Source: Variovorax paradoxus (lineage in GTDB: Bacteria > Pseudomonadota > Gammaproteobacteria > Burkholderiales > Burkholderiaceae_C). From it: DNA of 64,000 nucleotides. Below the pieces are notes generated by a model that was given only the letters and a program-made list of their open reading frames with translations, was not told where the DNA came from and searched no databases. The DNA lies in the NCBI RefSeq assembly GCF_000834655.1, contig NZ_JXQQ01000136.1, positions 1-64,000 on the forward strand. The letters run 5' to 3'. Position numbers and translations under genes: made by a program. Position 1 is the first letter of the stretch. Every line of letters begins with the position of its first letter. Positions 8,716 through 17,201 of the stretch are shown one piece after another.

Positions 8716-10287
8716 ATGAACCTTTTTGCTTTCACGCGCATCCTGCTCGCATGCATCCTCGTGGCGACGCTAGGAGCTTGCGGCTCCTTGCCGGAGCAAC
8801 GAGCAAGGGCACCAGAAAAAGTAGGTGCGGCAGACCCGACGACCGTGCTTGCCAAGGTTGCACAAGCCTCCACGCCGCCTGGTGAGCATTCTGGCTTCCG
8901 ATTGATGCCTTTAGGGGTGTATTCATTCGACGCACGCATTCAACTGGCGCAGCGAGCACAGCGCTCGCTCGTTCTCCAGTACTACCAGATCGAGAACGAC
9001 GAGGTGGGCCGCCTCCTGCTGCAAACGGTGCGCGAAGCCGCGTTGCGTGGCGTGCAGGTTCGTGTGCTGGTGGACGATCTCTACACCGTGAACAGCCAGC
9101 AACTGCTGCTGGCGCTTTCGAAAACGCCCAACATCTCGGTGCGTCTCTTCAATCCGTTCTGCTGCGGGCGTGACGGGTTCCTGACGCGTTTCGCAGCCTC
9201 GCCGCTCGACGTGGCTCGACTGAACCACCGCATGCACAACAAGCTGTTCATCGCGGATGGTGTGATGGCGATCGTCGGAGGGCGCAATATTGCCAACGAG
9301 TACTTCGTCTTGAGCGAAACGCAGAACTTCATCGATATGGATGTGCTGATTGTGGGCAAGGTAGTTCCGCAGCTGGAGACAATCTTCTACGCCTACTGGA
9401 ACAGCATCCAGGTGTGGCCTGTTGCGGCCATCGTCAGCGCCAAGGGCGATCGTCCCGTGGTCGAAGCCGACTTCGATGTCGCGGTGAGAAGGGCCAGGCC
9501 ACTTCCGAAGCTCATGTTCCCGACGTCGGACATCCTGGGCTACGGACCGATCAAGGAGGAATTGGACGAAGGCCGACTCGGCTTGCTTTGGGGCCATGCG
9601 GTCGCCATTGCCGATCCGCCGAGCAAGCCCGCCACCATGACCGCGCAAGAGGCTATTGCCACCAGCGTGACGATGACCGTCTGGGAAATGATGCGCGACG
9701 CCAAGCGCGAGATCGACCTCTCTTCTCCTTACCTCGTGCCTGGGGACCGTGGTGTCATGGCCATCCGGGCCATGACGGACCGAAACGTCAAGGTGACGCT
9801 GATGACAAACTCACTGGCCGCCAATGACGAGCCCTTGGTGCACACGGGCTATGCGCGATACCGCGAGCGCTTGCTAAGAAGCGGCGTGGAGTTGTATGAA
9901 TTGAGCCCGAAGCGAACAACTGCCGACATGCGGTTCGACGATTTCGGTAAGTCGCTCGGCCGGCTGCATGCCAAGACGCTCGCCATCGATGGCACCCGCA
10001 TCTACCTTGGCTCCATGAATCTCGACCCTCGGTCGGCAACCCAGAACACGGAGATGGGAGTGGTGGTCGATAGCCCGGAGCTCGCGCGAGAACTGCTGCG
10101 CATCTTCAATGTGAGCAAGCTTCAGAACTCGTACAGGGTGCGGTTTGCCGAGGACGGCGTAACGCTGCGATGGTCGACCCGCGACGGCCAAAAGGAAGTT
10201 GACTATTCATCCGAGCCGGAAGCCAGCTTGACGCAGAAGCTCTACTACTGGTTGATGTCGCCGCTTATGCCCGAATCTCTGTTGTAG
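8716..10287 (+). CDS. Phospholipase D-like lipoprotein (cardiolipin synthase ClsC-like)
   Basis: A 523-residue protein with a lipoprotein signal (membrane segment then LGAC, Cys22) and two HKD motifs: H174-N-K176-(x4)-D181 and H418-A-K420-(x4)-D425. Each is followed by the GGRN or GSMN element of phospholipase D enzymes. Full-length PLD proteins of this shape resemble ClsC/YmdC, which joins phosphatidyl groups to make cardiolipin, though here the anchor implies periplasmic or outer-membrane-facing location. ATG 8716 was chosen because it places the signal peptide at the N-terminus; the upstream TTG 8665 would bury it. The ribosome site is weak. No YmdB-like partner is adjacent. Confidence 0.85.
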   Translation: MNLFAFTRILLACILVATLGACGSLPEQRARAPEKVGAADPTTVLAKVAQASTPPGEHSGFRLMPLGVYSFDARIQLAQRAQRSLVLQYYQIENDEVGRLLLQTVREAALRGVQVRVLVDDLYTVNSQQLLLALSKTPNISVRLFNPFCCGRDGFLTRFAASPLDVARLNHRMHNKLFIADGVMAIVGGRNIANEYFVLSETQNFIDMDVLIVGKVVPQLETIFYAYWNSIQVWPVAAIVSAKGDRPVVEADFDVAVRRARPLPKLMFPTSDILGYGPIKEELDEGRLGLLWGHAVAIADPPSKPATMTAQEAIATSVTMTVWEMMRDAKREIDLSSPYLVPGDRGVMAIRAMTDRNVKVTLMTNSLAANDEPLVHTGYARYRERLLRSGVELYELSPKRTTADMRFDDFGKSLGRLHAKTLAIDGTRIYLGSMNLDPRSATQNTEMGVVVDSPELARELLRIFNVSKLQNSYRVRFAEDGVTLRWSTRDGQKEVDYSSEPEASLTQKLYYWLMSPLMPESLL

Positions 10288-10332
10288 CAGCAGCCTCGCA
10301 AGATCACTACACACTCTAAAAAGAACAGACGA

Positions 10333-11193
10333 ATGCCAATCTCTCAAGGCGAAAACACCCTCGATATCCATGGTCGCAAGCTTCGCTACAAGGTGGCGGG
10401 CAGTGGCCCCGTTCTGATGGTTCAGGCGCCTGGATGGGGCGTCGGGTATGGCCTCTATGAAGATGGCTTGGCGCAGCTGGCACGCAGCTTCACCGTGATC
10501 CATCACGATCCTCAGGGCAGCGGAGGATCCGATTCACCGTCCGATCCGAAGGAAATGAATGTCGGCTCCTTCATCGACGACCTCGATGCATTGCGCCGGC
10601 ATCTCAAGTTGGAACGTTTTGCGTTGATGGGGCACTCTCATGGTGGCTTCATCGCGATGAACTACGTCCTGAAATACCCTCAGCACGTTTCGCACCTCAT
10701 CCTGTTGGATGCGCAACTGGGCATTGCAGAGCCCGCCGAAGACGTGCAACGAACGCTGCCAGCGCTAGCCCGTGATGCGCGATGGGCCGAGGCAGCGCGC
10801 ATCTTCGCCGGCCCGAGGAAACTCGACTCGGATCAGGACTTGAGCGAATTGCTCTATCGCGTTCTGCCGCTTTACTTCTTCGATCCCGAGAGCGAACAAT
10901 GCAAAGCGGCTCAGCGGTATGTGCGCAACGCCCGGATATCGGTCGCGGCGATGAAGGCGACATCGGAGTCCGACGGGCACTTTCTCGTGCGAGAAAAGCT
11001 GGGCGAAATTCGCGCGCGCACCCTGGTGTTGGTGGGGCGACACGACTTTATCTGCTCGCCGGTTCAGGCTGAAGCGATTCACGATGGCATTGCCGGCTCC
11101 CAGATCGTCGTATTCGAGAACAGCGGCCACTTGCCTTGGACTGAGGAGCCCGATTCGTTCTTCACGAGCGTGATCCGCTTCTTGGAAAACTAA
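10333..11193 (+). CDS. Alpha/beta hydrolase, proline-iminopeptidase-like group
   Basis: A 286-residue cytoplasmic alpha/beta hydrolase. Ser102 sits in MGHSHGGF, the acid is Asp238 in VGRHDFICSP and the base is His266 in ENSGHLPW. HHDPQGSGGSD (57-67) and the C-terminal PWTEEPDSFF resemble proline iminopeptidases and related carbon-carbon or ester hydrolases, but the cap is too general to name a substrate. It starts 45 bp after the phospholipase D-like gene in the same direction and may be co-transcribed. It is the third complete hydrolase of this fold in 11 kb. Confidence 0.83.
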   Translation: MPISQGENTLDIHGRKLRYKVAGSGPVLMVQAPGWGVGYGLYEDGLAQLARSFTVIHHDPQGSGGSDSPSDPKEMNVGSFIDDLDALRRHLKLERFALMGHSHGGFIAMNYVLKYPQHVSHLILLDAQLGIAEPAEDVQRTLPALARDARWAEAARIFAGPRKLDSDQDLSELLYRVLPLYFFDPESEQCKAAQRYVRNARISVAAMKATSESDGHFLVREKLGEIRARTLVLVGRHDFICSPVQAEAIHDGIAGSQIVVFENSGHLPWTEEPDSFFTSVIRFLEN

Positions 11194-12038
11194 CAAGCCG
11201 GAGAGCGAATCACGGGCGTATCCGGGCGTTGACCTCGCCTGCGCCTGCTCTCTCTTGGCTGATCGGGCTGGCAGACACCTGGTGCTGGATGCCTGTTCAG
11301 CTTGGCAATGAAAGCGGACTGGGCTGCCGACAATGCGACGCTCATGCTGGCATTTTGCGGAAAGCGCGGCAACGAGGATCTCGCGCATTCGTCTGACCGG
11401 CGACCTCTTATGTGGAGCCTCAGCTGAGGTTCGTCCGGAATCCGAAACCGAACTCCGAACTCTTCGGCTTCTTCGCCTGAGGCGAAGCTTCCTCGCGCGG
11501 CCCCGGGTCGAGCTCCACGATCATCCGCGGCAGCGTCGGCCATCGCTTCCTTGCAGGTGCGCCATCCGACTCGGGCTCGTCGGCATAGACCGCGATTCGG
11601 CGGCTTCCCAGGCAAGCTTCGCGATTGCGCGCGAATCGGGCGAAGTGGGCATCTTTTCCTTCGGTTGTTTTTCTAGCGGCGTTGGTAGTTGGTGACTGGA
11701 ACGTGCGATCTAAGTGGCAAGCGGCCAACGAAGAACTCAATCAGTTGGACTGCGCCGATCTCTGACCCGGGATTTCCATTGAACACTGACCCGCCCGCTT
11801 TGTGAGCCTGACGGCTGGGTGGATCTGCCGCAGATTGCGCCGCCCCTGAGGGCATATCCGCAGCGATTTATCATACTTAGGTATGAGATATCAAACGCTC
11901 CACTTCTGCTTGGTCAGCCGGTCGCTGAATCAGGCGAATGGCTTCTTGCCTTCGAAGTGGCCGCGGTTGACCCTCGATTCGAACGAGGCAATCTCGCGGC
12001 CGTGAATCGGCCCTGATCCAGATCCGTCAGGAGTACCG
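11194..12038. other. Gene-free stretch with repeat and palindrome traces
   Basis: About 845 bp without a supportable gene. Noted within it: two direct CTGACCC copies at 11762-11768 and 11786-11792, which read on the minus strand look like the repeated GGGTCAG boxes at some insertion-sequence ends; and a palindrome CATAC-TTAG-GTATG at 11872-11885, about 150 bp before the next gene. A minus-strand frame at 11420-11740 has no recognisable domain or ribosome site. Confidence 0.5.
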
Positions 12039-12899
12039 ATGAACAAAAGAAAGTCCGTGCGTATGGTCACCGACGGCGTGGCGAGTGGCGTTTTCGCGGC
12101 CAGCGATAACGGATCCGAAGATGCCGCGATACATCCCACGATGGACAAACCGACCATCGTCATGGTGCATGGCGCTTGGCATTGGGGTGGATGCTTCCTG
12201 AAGGTCGTCAACCTGCTCGCGCAAATGGGCTATCCCGTCGTCTCGCCGGATCTCAAGTCGCATGGATACAGTGCGGCAACCTACGATCAGGTCACGGATA
12301 TGGCCGATTACGTTGCACCGGTAAGCGCCATCCTTCAGGCTGCGACATCGCCCGTCGTCCTGCTTGGCCACAGCATGGGTGGGGTAGCGCTCACCTATCT
12401 GGCCGAACTCTACCCAGACAAGATCCGAAAGCTGATCTACCTCACAGCGTTCATGACCCCACGCGGCAAATCCGCGAACAGCTACATCTTCTCCACCGCG
12501 TACGCGACCGATCCGGTGGCGGTCGAGTTGTTTCAGTTGCTATCGGCTTCATCCGACAACAAGGGCGTTGTTCTGGATGCCGCTCAATCCCGATTGGTCA
12601 AAGCCGCCTTCTACGCGGATTGCTCCGATCGCGATGTCGCAATTGCGGCGGCCAACGTCATCCCGATCAACTCGAATATTCCCTACACCGCAGTCGCGGC
12701 GTCAACCGCCGCCCGGTTCGGATCCATACCGCGGATGTTCATTGAATGCACCTTGGACAAGGCAATCCCGATTGCTCAGCAAAGACAGATGCAAGCCGAT
12801 GTCCCTGGTGCGACTGTGATCACACTGGCAACCGGCCATTCGCCGTTTTTCTCCGAACCGGACCAACTCGCACATTTGATCGCGACCGCGGCTTCCTGA
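12039..12899 (+). CDS. Alpha/beta hydrolase, plant-esterase-like (MES/hydroxynitrile lyase type)
   Basis: A 286-residue hydrolase whose core begins MDKPTIVMVHGAWHWGGCF (from residue 35), the start typical of salicylate/methyl-ester esterases and hydroxynitrile lyases found in plants and many bacteria. Ser112 lies in LGHSMGGVAL, Asp240 in CTLDKAIPI and His267 in ATGHSPFFSEP. The 34 residues before the core look disordered and polar. The start is supported by AGGAG 5 bases upstream of ATG 12039, though Met35 could also start the protein. Base composition is slightly poorer in GC than the core genes to the right. Substrate is unknown. Confidence 0.83.
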   Translation: MNKRKSVRMVTDGVASGVFAASDNGSEDAAIHPTMDKPTIVMVHGAWHWGGCFLKVVNLLAQMGYPVVSPDLKSHGYSAATYDQVTDMADYVAPVSAILQAATSPVVLLGHSMGGVALTYLAELYPDKIRKLIYLTAFMTPRGKSANSYIFSTAYATDPVAVELFQLLSASSDNKGVVLDAAQSRLVKAAFYADCSDRDVAIAAANVIPINSNIPYTAVAASTAARFGSIPRMFIECTLDKAIPIAQQRQMQADVPGATVITLATGHSPFFSEPDQLAHLIATAAS

Positions 12900-13188
12900 A
12901 CCAAAGGGACCGAAGCGGCTAGTCTCATTCGAGCGCGCGGCCTATGCGCTCGTCGCGCTCTAAGGGGCGACCTACCGATGCTATGCCAGGTCGTTGTTCT
13001 GGCCCGATAGCACCGAATGGAGCGAACGTGCAGAAGGCGTAGTTGCCGGATGCTGCGTGTTCAACATGGTGGTCTGCCTGCATGTGCTGTCCCGTGGCGC
13101 ATCAGTGCGACCTCCGGGCCTCCGCGCGTTGCCGCCGGTGCAAGGGGCATAGTGTTCATCACGCTAGTCGGCCCGTACGAGACGCTTG

Positions 13189-13354
13189 TCCGTGGTCGAA
13201 TTGATCGCACCAGCGCGCAAAGCCCGACGTGCTTTCTTTCGACTCCACAGGCGGCGGGTTGCTGGAGCAGATGTCCGGCGACATGGTCAAACGCGCCGCG
13301 AACACGAAGATGGTGCACATTCCCTGTAAGGGCGGCGGTCCTGCGATCACCAAT
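13189..13354 (+). pseudogene. Bug/TctC-family solute receptor remnant, frameshifted
   Basis: Two frames join into a stretch characteristic of Bug receptors (periplasmic binding proteins of tripartite tricarboxylate transport). Frame one from 13189 reads SVVELIAPARKA. After a one-base shift near 13220 the other frame reads KPDVLSFDSTGGGLLEQMSG and then ANTKMVHIPCKGGGPAIT. Family members read roughly ELIAxAKAKPGxLxFASxGxGS...LAGELFK...MVHVPYKGGxPA at this place. Start, signal peptide and the C-terminal half are absent, so it is a decayed fragment. It ends in a small tandem repeat next to the tRNA. Confidence 0.6.
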
Positions 13355-13366
13355 CACCAATCACCA
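13346..13366. repeat. Three tandem copies of a 7-bp unit
   Basis: ATCACCA is repeated three times without interruption, followed by a degenerate fourth copy (ATCAAAT). It lies between the Bug remnant and the 3' end of the tRNA gene, 10 bp from the CCA end. A slippage product or a junction scar are both possible. Confidence 0.75.
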
Positions 13367-13376
13367 ATCAAATTTG

Positions 13377-13453
<77 letters not shown>

Positions 13454-13484
13454 ACTGGGGCGTGATTCTATTCGCCGCAGCGGT

Positions 13485-14492
13485 CTACTTGCGATGACTC
13501 AGCGCATTGCTGACCAGCCGCGACGTGATGTCGACGATCTGGATCATGCGCTCGTAGGGCATGCGCGTCGGCCCGATCACGCCCAGCGTGCCCACGACCT
13601 GCCCGTCCACTTCATAGTTGGCGCTGACGATGGAGAGCTCCTCGAACGGCACCACCTGGCTTTCGCCGCCGATGAAGATGCGCACGCCCTCGGCCTTGCT
13701 CGAAACATCGAGCAATCGCATCAGCTGCGCCTTCTGCTCGAAGAGCTCGAAGGCGCGGCGCAGCTGGCCCATGTCGCTGGAGAAGTCGGTCACTGCGAGC
13801 AGATTGCGCTCTCCGGAGATCACGACATCGTCTTCCTGCGCCTCGGTCAGCACCTCGGAACTCACCTGGACCGCCGCCTGCATCAGCGCGGCAATTTCGC
13901 CCCGCAGCTTCTCGACCTCGGACTGGAGACGATCGCGCACCTGCTCGATCGTGAGGCCCGCGTAGTTCGCGTTGATGTAGTTGGAGGCCTCGACCAACTG
14001 CGACTGGGAATAGTCGGCCTCCGGAAAGATCACCCGGTTCTGCACGTCGCCGTCGGGCGAGACGATGATCACCAGCAGCCGGTTCTCGGACAGCCGGAGG
14101 AACTCGATCTGCTTGAACACCGAAGCGCGGCGAGGCGCCATCACGACGCCGACGAACTGGGAGAGGTTCGACAGGATGTTCGCCGCGTTGGCGATCACCT
14201 TCTGCGGCTGATCGGGCGCCAGGCTGGGCGTGCTCATCTGCTCGCGCTGGGCGGTCAGCATGGTGTCGACGAACAGGCGATAGCCGCGATGGGTCGGGAT
14301 GCGGCCGGCGGAGGTGTGCGGGCTGGCGATCAGCCCCAGCGCCTCGAGGTCCGACATGACGTTGCGGATGGTCGCGGGCGACAGATCCAGCCCCGAAGAA
14401 CGCGACAGCGTGCGTGACCCGACGGGTTGCCCGTCGGCGATGTAGCGCTCGACGAGCGTCTTGAGCAGCAACTTGGCACGGTCGTCCAGCAT
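13485..14492 (-). CDS. hrcA: Heat-inducible transcription repressor HrcA
   Basis: A 335-residue HrcA, the repressor that binds the CIRCE operator and is kept active by GroEL. The N-terminal winged helix (MLDDRAKLLLKTLVERYIAD, then SPATIRNVMSDLEALG and SPHTSAGRIPTHRGYR) is diagnostic, followed by the GAF-like core and a C-terminus with GVIGPTRMPYERMI. It is divergent from nadK with 31 bp between starts, the usual betaproteobacterial arrangement. No CIRCE is seen in front of hrcA itself; a perfect one occurs in this window before rpoH at 59544. Confidence 0.97.
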   Translation of the reverse strand: MLDDRAKLLLKTLVERYIADGQPVGSRTLSRSSGLDLSPATIRNVMSDLEALGLIASPHTSAGRIPTHRGYRLFVDTMLTAQREQMSTPSLAPDQPQKVIANAANILSNLSQFVGVVMAPRRASVFKQIEFLRLSENRLLVIIVSPDGDVQNRVIFPEADYSQSQLVEASNYINANYAGLTIEQVRDRLQSEVEKLRGEIAALMQAAVQVSSEVLTEAQEDDVVISGERNLLAVTDFSSDMGQLRRAFELFEQKAQLMRLLDVSSKAEGVRIFIGGESQVVPFEELSIVSANYEVDGQVVGTLGVIGPTRMPYERMIQIVDITSRLVSNALSHRK

Positions 14493-14523
14493 TGAAAGAT
14501 TTTAGTGTTGTAATTTGTGAGAT

Positions 14524-15435
14524 ATGACCTCCCGCTTCCGTCACGTCGCCCTGATCGGCAAATACCAGGCTTCCGGCGCCAGGGCGCAGGCCGATGCGCG
14601 CGATGGCGTCATGGAGACCATCGGCACCTTCCTGGAATCGCAGGGTTGCAAGGTCTTCGTCGAGCGCTCGACCTGCGAGGACGAAGACGCCGGCGCCCCC
14701 GCCCATGCGCGCTACGAGGCCCTCTCGGTCGAGGAAATCGGCCAGCGCTGCGACCTCGGCCTGGTGGTCGGCGGCGACGGCACCATGCTGGGCATCGGCC
14801 GGCAGCTTGCCAGCTACGGCATCCCGCTGATCGGCATCAACCGCGGGCGCCTGGGCTTCATCACCGACATCCCGCTGGACAACTACCAAGCCACGCTGAT
14901 TCCCATGCTGGCCGGCGAATACGAGGAAGACCACCGCAGCCTGATGCATGCGCAGGTCATGCGCGACGGCGTCTCGGTGTTCGACGCTCTCGCCATGAAC
15001 GACGTGGTCGTCAACCGCGGCGCAACCTCGGGCATGGTCGAGCTGCGGGTCTCGGTCGGCCGGCATTTCGTGGCCAACCAGCGCGCCGACGGCCTGATCA
15101 TCGCGACGCCCACCGGATCGACCGCCTATGCGCTGTCGGCCGGCGGGCCTTTGCTCCATCCGGCCGTGCCCGGATGGGTGCTGGTGCCGATCGCGCCGCA
15201 CACGCTCTCCAACCGCCCGGTGCTGCTGCCCGATGCCGACGAGATCGTGATCGAGCTGGTCGGCGGGCGCGACGCCAGCGCCAATTTCGACATGCAGTCG
15301 CTGGCCTCGCTTGCGATCGGCGATCGCGTGGTGGTGCGCCGCTCCGACTTCCGGGTGCGTTTTCTGCACCCCAGGGGCTGGAGTTATTTCGACACGCTGC
15401 GCAAGAAACTTCATTGGAACGAAGGGGGCTCCTGA
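14524..15435 (+). CDS. nadK: NAD kinase
   Basis: A 303-residue ATP-NAD kinase that phosphorylates NAD to NADP in the cytoplasm. The GGDGTML motif (83-89), NRGRLGFITDIP and the PTGSTAYALSAGGPLLHP conserved block are all present. Length agrees with bacterial NadK. The stop codon is followed one base later by the recN start, so the two are translationally linked, and they are divergent from hrcA, a gene order kept across betaproteobacteria. Confidence 0.97.
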   Translation: MTSRFRHVALIGKYQASGARAQADARDGVMETIGTFLESQGCKVFVERSTCEDEDAGAPAHARYEALSVEEIGQRCDLGLVVGGDGTMLGIGRQLASYGIPLIGINRGRLGFITDIPLDNYQATLIPMLAGEYEEDHRSLMHAQVMRDGVSVFDALAMNDVVVNRGATSGMVELRVSVGRHFVANQRADGLIIATPTGSTAYALSAGGPLLHPAVPGWVLVPIAPHTLSNRPVLLPDADEIVIELVGGRDASANFDMQSLASLAIGDRVVVRRSDFRVRFLHPRGWSYFDTLRKKLHWNEGGS

Positions 15436-15436
15436 C

Positions 15437-17119
15437 ATGGCGCTGCGACGCATCGCACTGCGCGACTTCGTGATCGTGCGATCACTCGAACTGGACCTGT
15501 CCGGCGGCTTCACGGTGTTGACCGGTGAAACCGGCGCGGGCAAATCCATCTTGATCGACGCGCTGCAACTGGCGCTGGGCAACCGGGCCGATGCCGGCGC
15601 GGTGCGCGAAGGCGCCGAGCGCCTGGACGTGAGCGCCGAATTCGACGCCGACCCGGCGCTGGACAGCTGGCTCGACGAAGGCGGCTTCGAAGCCGGCGAC
15701 GCGCTGCTGCTGCGCCGCACCGTCGATCTGCAGGGCCGCAGCCGCGGCTGGATCAACGGCAGCCCGGCCACCGCCACGCAGCTGCGCGACCTGGGCGACC
15801 GCCTGCTCGACATCCATGGCCAGCACGCCTGGCAGAGCCTCACGCGCCCCGAGGCCGTGCGCGGCCTGCTCGATGCCTACGCGGGCGTGCGCACCGATGC
15901 GCTCGACGCCGCCTGGCAAGGCTGGCGGCAGGCCCTCTCCGCCCTGGAACACGCACGCTCGGCGCAAGACTCCCTGCAGCGCGAACGCGAGCGGCTGCAG
16001 TGGCAGATTTCCGAGGTCGCCAAGCTCGCACCCGGCGCCGACGAGTGGGAAGAGCTGTCGACCAACCATTCGCGCATCTCCAACGCCCAGGCGCTGATCG
16101 ACGCGGCACAGGGCGCGAGCCAGGCGCTCGAGGACGACGACAACGGCGCCCTCTCCGCACTCACGCGCGCGGCCACGCTGCTGCAGAACTGCGAACACAT
16201 CGAGCCCGAATTCCGCTCGCTCGGCGAGGTGCTGGCCTCCTGCGTTGCGCAGGCATCCGATGCCGCCCATACCCTGCACGGCTACCTGCGCGACGCGGAG
16301 GCCGATCCGCAAAGCCTGGCCGAGCTGGACGAGCGGATGGGCCTGTGGATGTCGCTCGCGCGCCGCTACAAGCGCACGCCCGGCGAACTGCCCGCGCTGC
16401 TGGCCGGCTGGCAGGCCGAGCTGCAGGCGCTCGATGCGCAAAGCGATCTCGAAGGCCTGGAGCGCGCAGAGCAGAACGCGCAGCAGGCCTACCTGAAAGA
16501 AGCCAAGGCGCTCGGCAAGGCCCGCAAGCAGGCGGCCCCGCGCCTGGCCCAGGCCGTCACGCAGGCCATGCAGGGCCTGGGCATGCAGGGCGGGCGCTTC
16601 GAGGTCGAACTGCAGCCGCTGGCGCAGCCCGGCCGCGCGGGCCTGGAAGACATCGCCTTCCTCGTGGCCGGCCACACCGGCAGCACGCCGCGCGCGATCG
16701 GCAAGGTGGCCTCGGGGGGCGAGCTCTCGCGCATCGCGCTGGCGATTGCCGTCACGACCAGCCAGCTCGGCACCGCCCAGACGCTGATCTTCGACGAGGT
16801 CGATGCCGGCGTCGGCGGCGCGGTCGCCGAGACCGTCGGCCGCCTCATGAAGCAACTCGGCCGCGACCGCCAGGTGCTCGCCGTGACCCACCTGCCGCAG
16901 GTGGCCGCCTGCGCCGACCATCACCTCGTCGTGGCCAAGCACCAGACGGCGGGCGCCGGCAAGGACGGCCCGCGCACCGAGAGCGGCGTGTCGCGGCTCG
17001 ACGACGACAACCGCGCCAACGAAATCGCCCGCATGCTCGGCGGCGAGAAGGTCTCGCAGACCTCGCTCGCGCATGCCCGCGAGATGCTCGGCCACAAGAC
17101 TTCGGCGGCCACGCCATGA
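15437..17119 (+). CDS. recN: DNA repair protein RecN
   Basis: A 560-residue SMC-like ATPase that acts in double-strand-break repair. Walker A GETGAGKS lies at 30-37. A long coiled-coil-forming middle region follows, then the ABC signature GGELSRIALAIA and Walker B TLIFDEVDAGVGG, and the His-switch VTHLPQVAACADHH. ATG 15437 begins MALRRIALRDFVIVRSLELD, the family N-terminus; the longer open frame upstream lies inside nadK. It begins 1 bp after the nadK stop. Confidence 0.97.
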   Translation: MALRRIALRDFVIVRSLELDLSGGFTVLTGETGAGKSILIDALQLALGNRADAGAVREGAERLDVSAEFDADPALDSWLDEGGFEAGDALLLRRTVDLQGRSRGWINGSPATATQLRDLGDRLLDIHGQHAWQSLTRPEAVRGLLDAYAGVRTDALDAAWQGWRQALSALEHARSAQDSLQRERERLQWQISEVAKLAPGADEWEELSTNHSRISNAQALIDAAQGASQALEDDDNGALSALTRAATLLQNCEHIEPEFRSLGEVLASCVAQASDAAHTLHGYLRDAEADPQSLAELDERMGLWMSLARRYKRTPGELPALLAGWQAELQALDAQSDLEGLERAEQNAQQAYLKEAKALGKARKQAAPRLAQAVTQAMQGLGMQGGRFEVELQPLAQPGRAGLEDIAFLVAGHTGSTPRAIGKVASGGELSRIALAIAVTTSQLGTAQTLIFDEVDAGVGGAVAETVGRLMKQLGRDRQVLAVTHLPQVAACADHHLVVAKHQTAGAGKDGPRTESGVSRLDDDNRANEIARMLGGEKVSQTSLAHAREMLGHKTSAATP

Positions 17120-17122
17120 GCG

Positions 17123-17200
17123 CAGCCCCGGGCCGCCCCAAGCAAGCGAACGCCCCCTTGGGGGGCGACGCTTACACGTCAGTGAAGCGGCTGGGGGCAC
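17123..17200 (+). repeat. GC-rich intergenic element with hairpin between recN and rapZ
   Basis: The gap holds a stem CGCCCCC-TTG-GGGGGCG (17151-17167) flanked by a GGGCCGCCCCAAGC-like left part and an AGCGGCTGGGGGC right part. I recall strings of this kind as a dispersed intergenic element in Comamonadaceae genomes, close upstream of starts. Only one copy is seen in this window, so the repeat claim rests on memory and not on the sequence shown. Confidence 0.4.
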
Positions 17201-17201
17201 C

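Noticed and set aside
11420..11740. 106-codon minus-strand frame in a gene-free gap
   Set aside because: The translation is protein-like in places but has no ribosome site, no recognisable domain and no neighbour context.
12900..13188. Possible further coding relic before the Bug fragment
   Set aside because: A frame with one internal stop gives no recognisable family, so it is not listed as a gene.
13454..14523. CIRCE operator in front of hrcA
   Set aside because: The short hrcA-nadK gap has no TTAGCACTC/GAGTGCTAA dyad, so autoregulation through CIRCE is not supported here.
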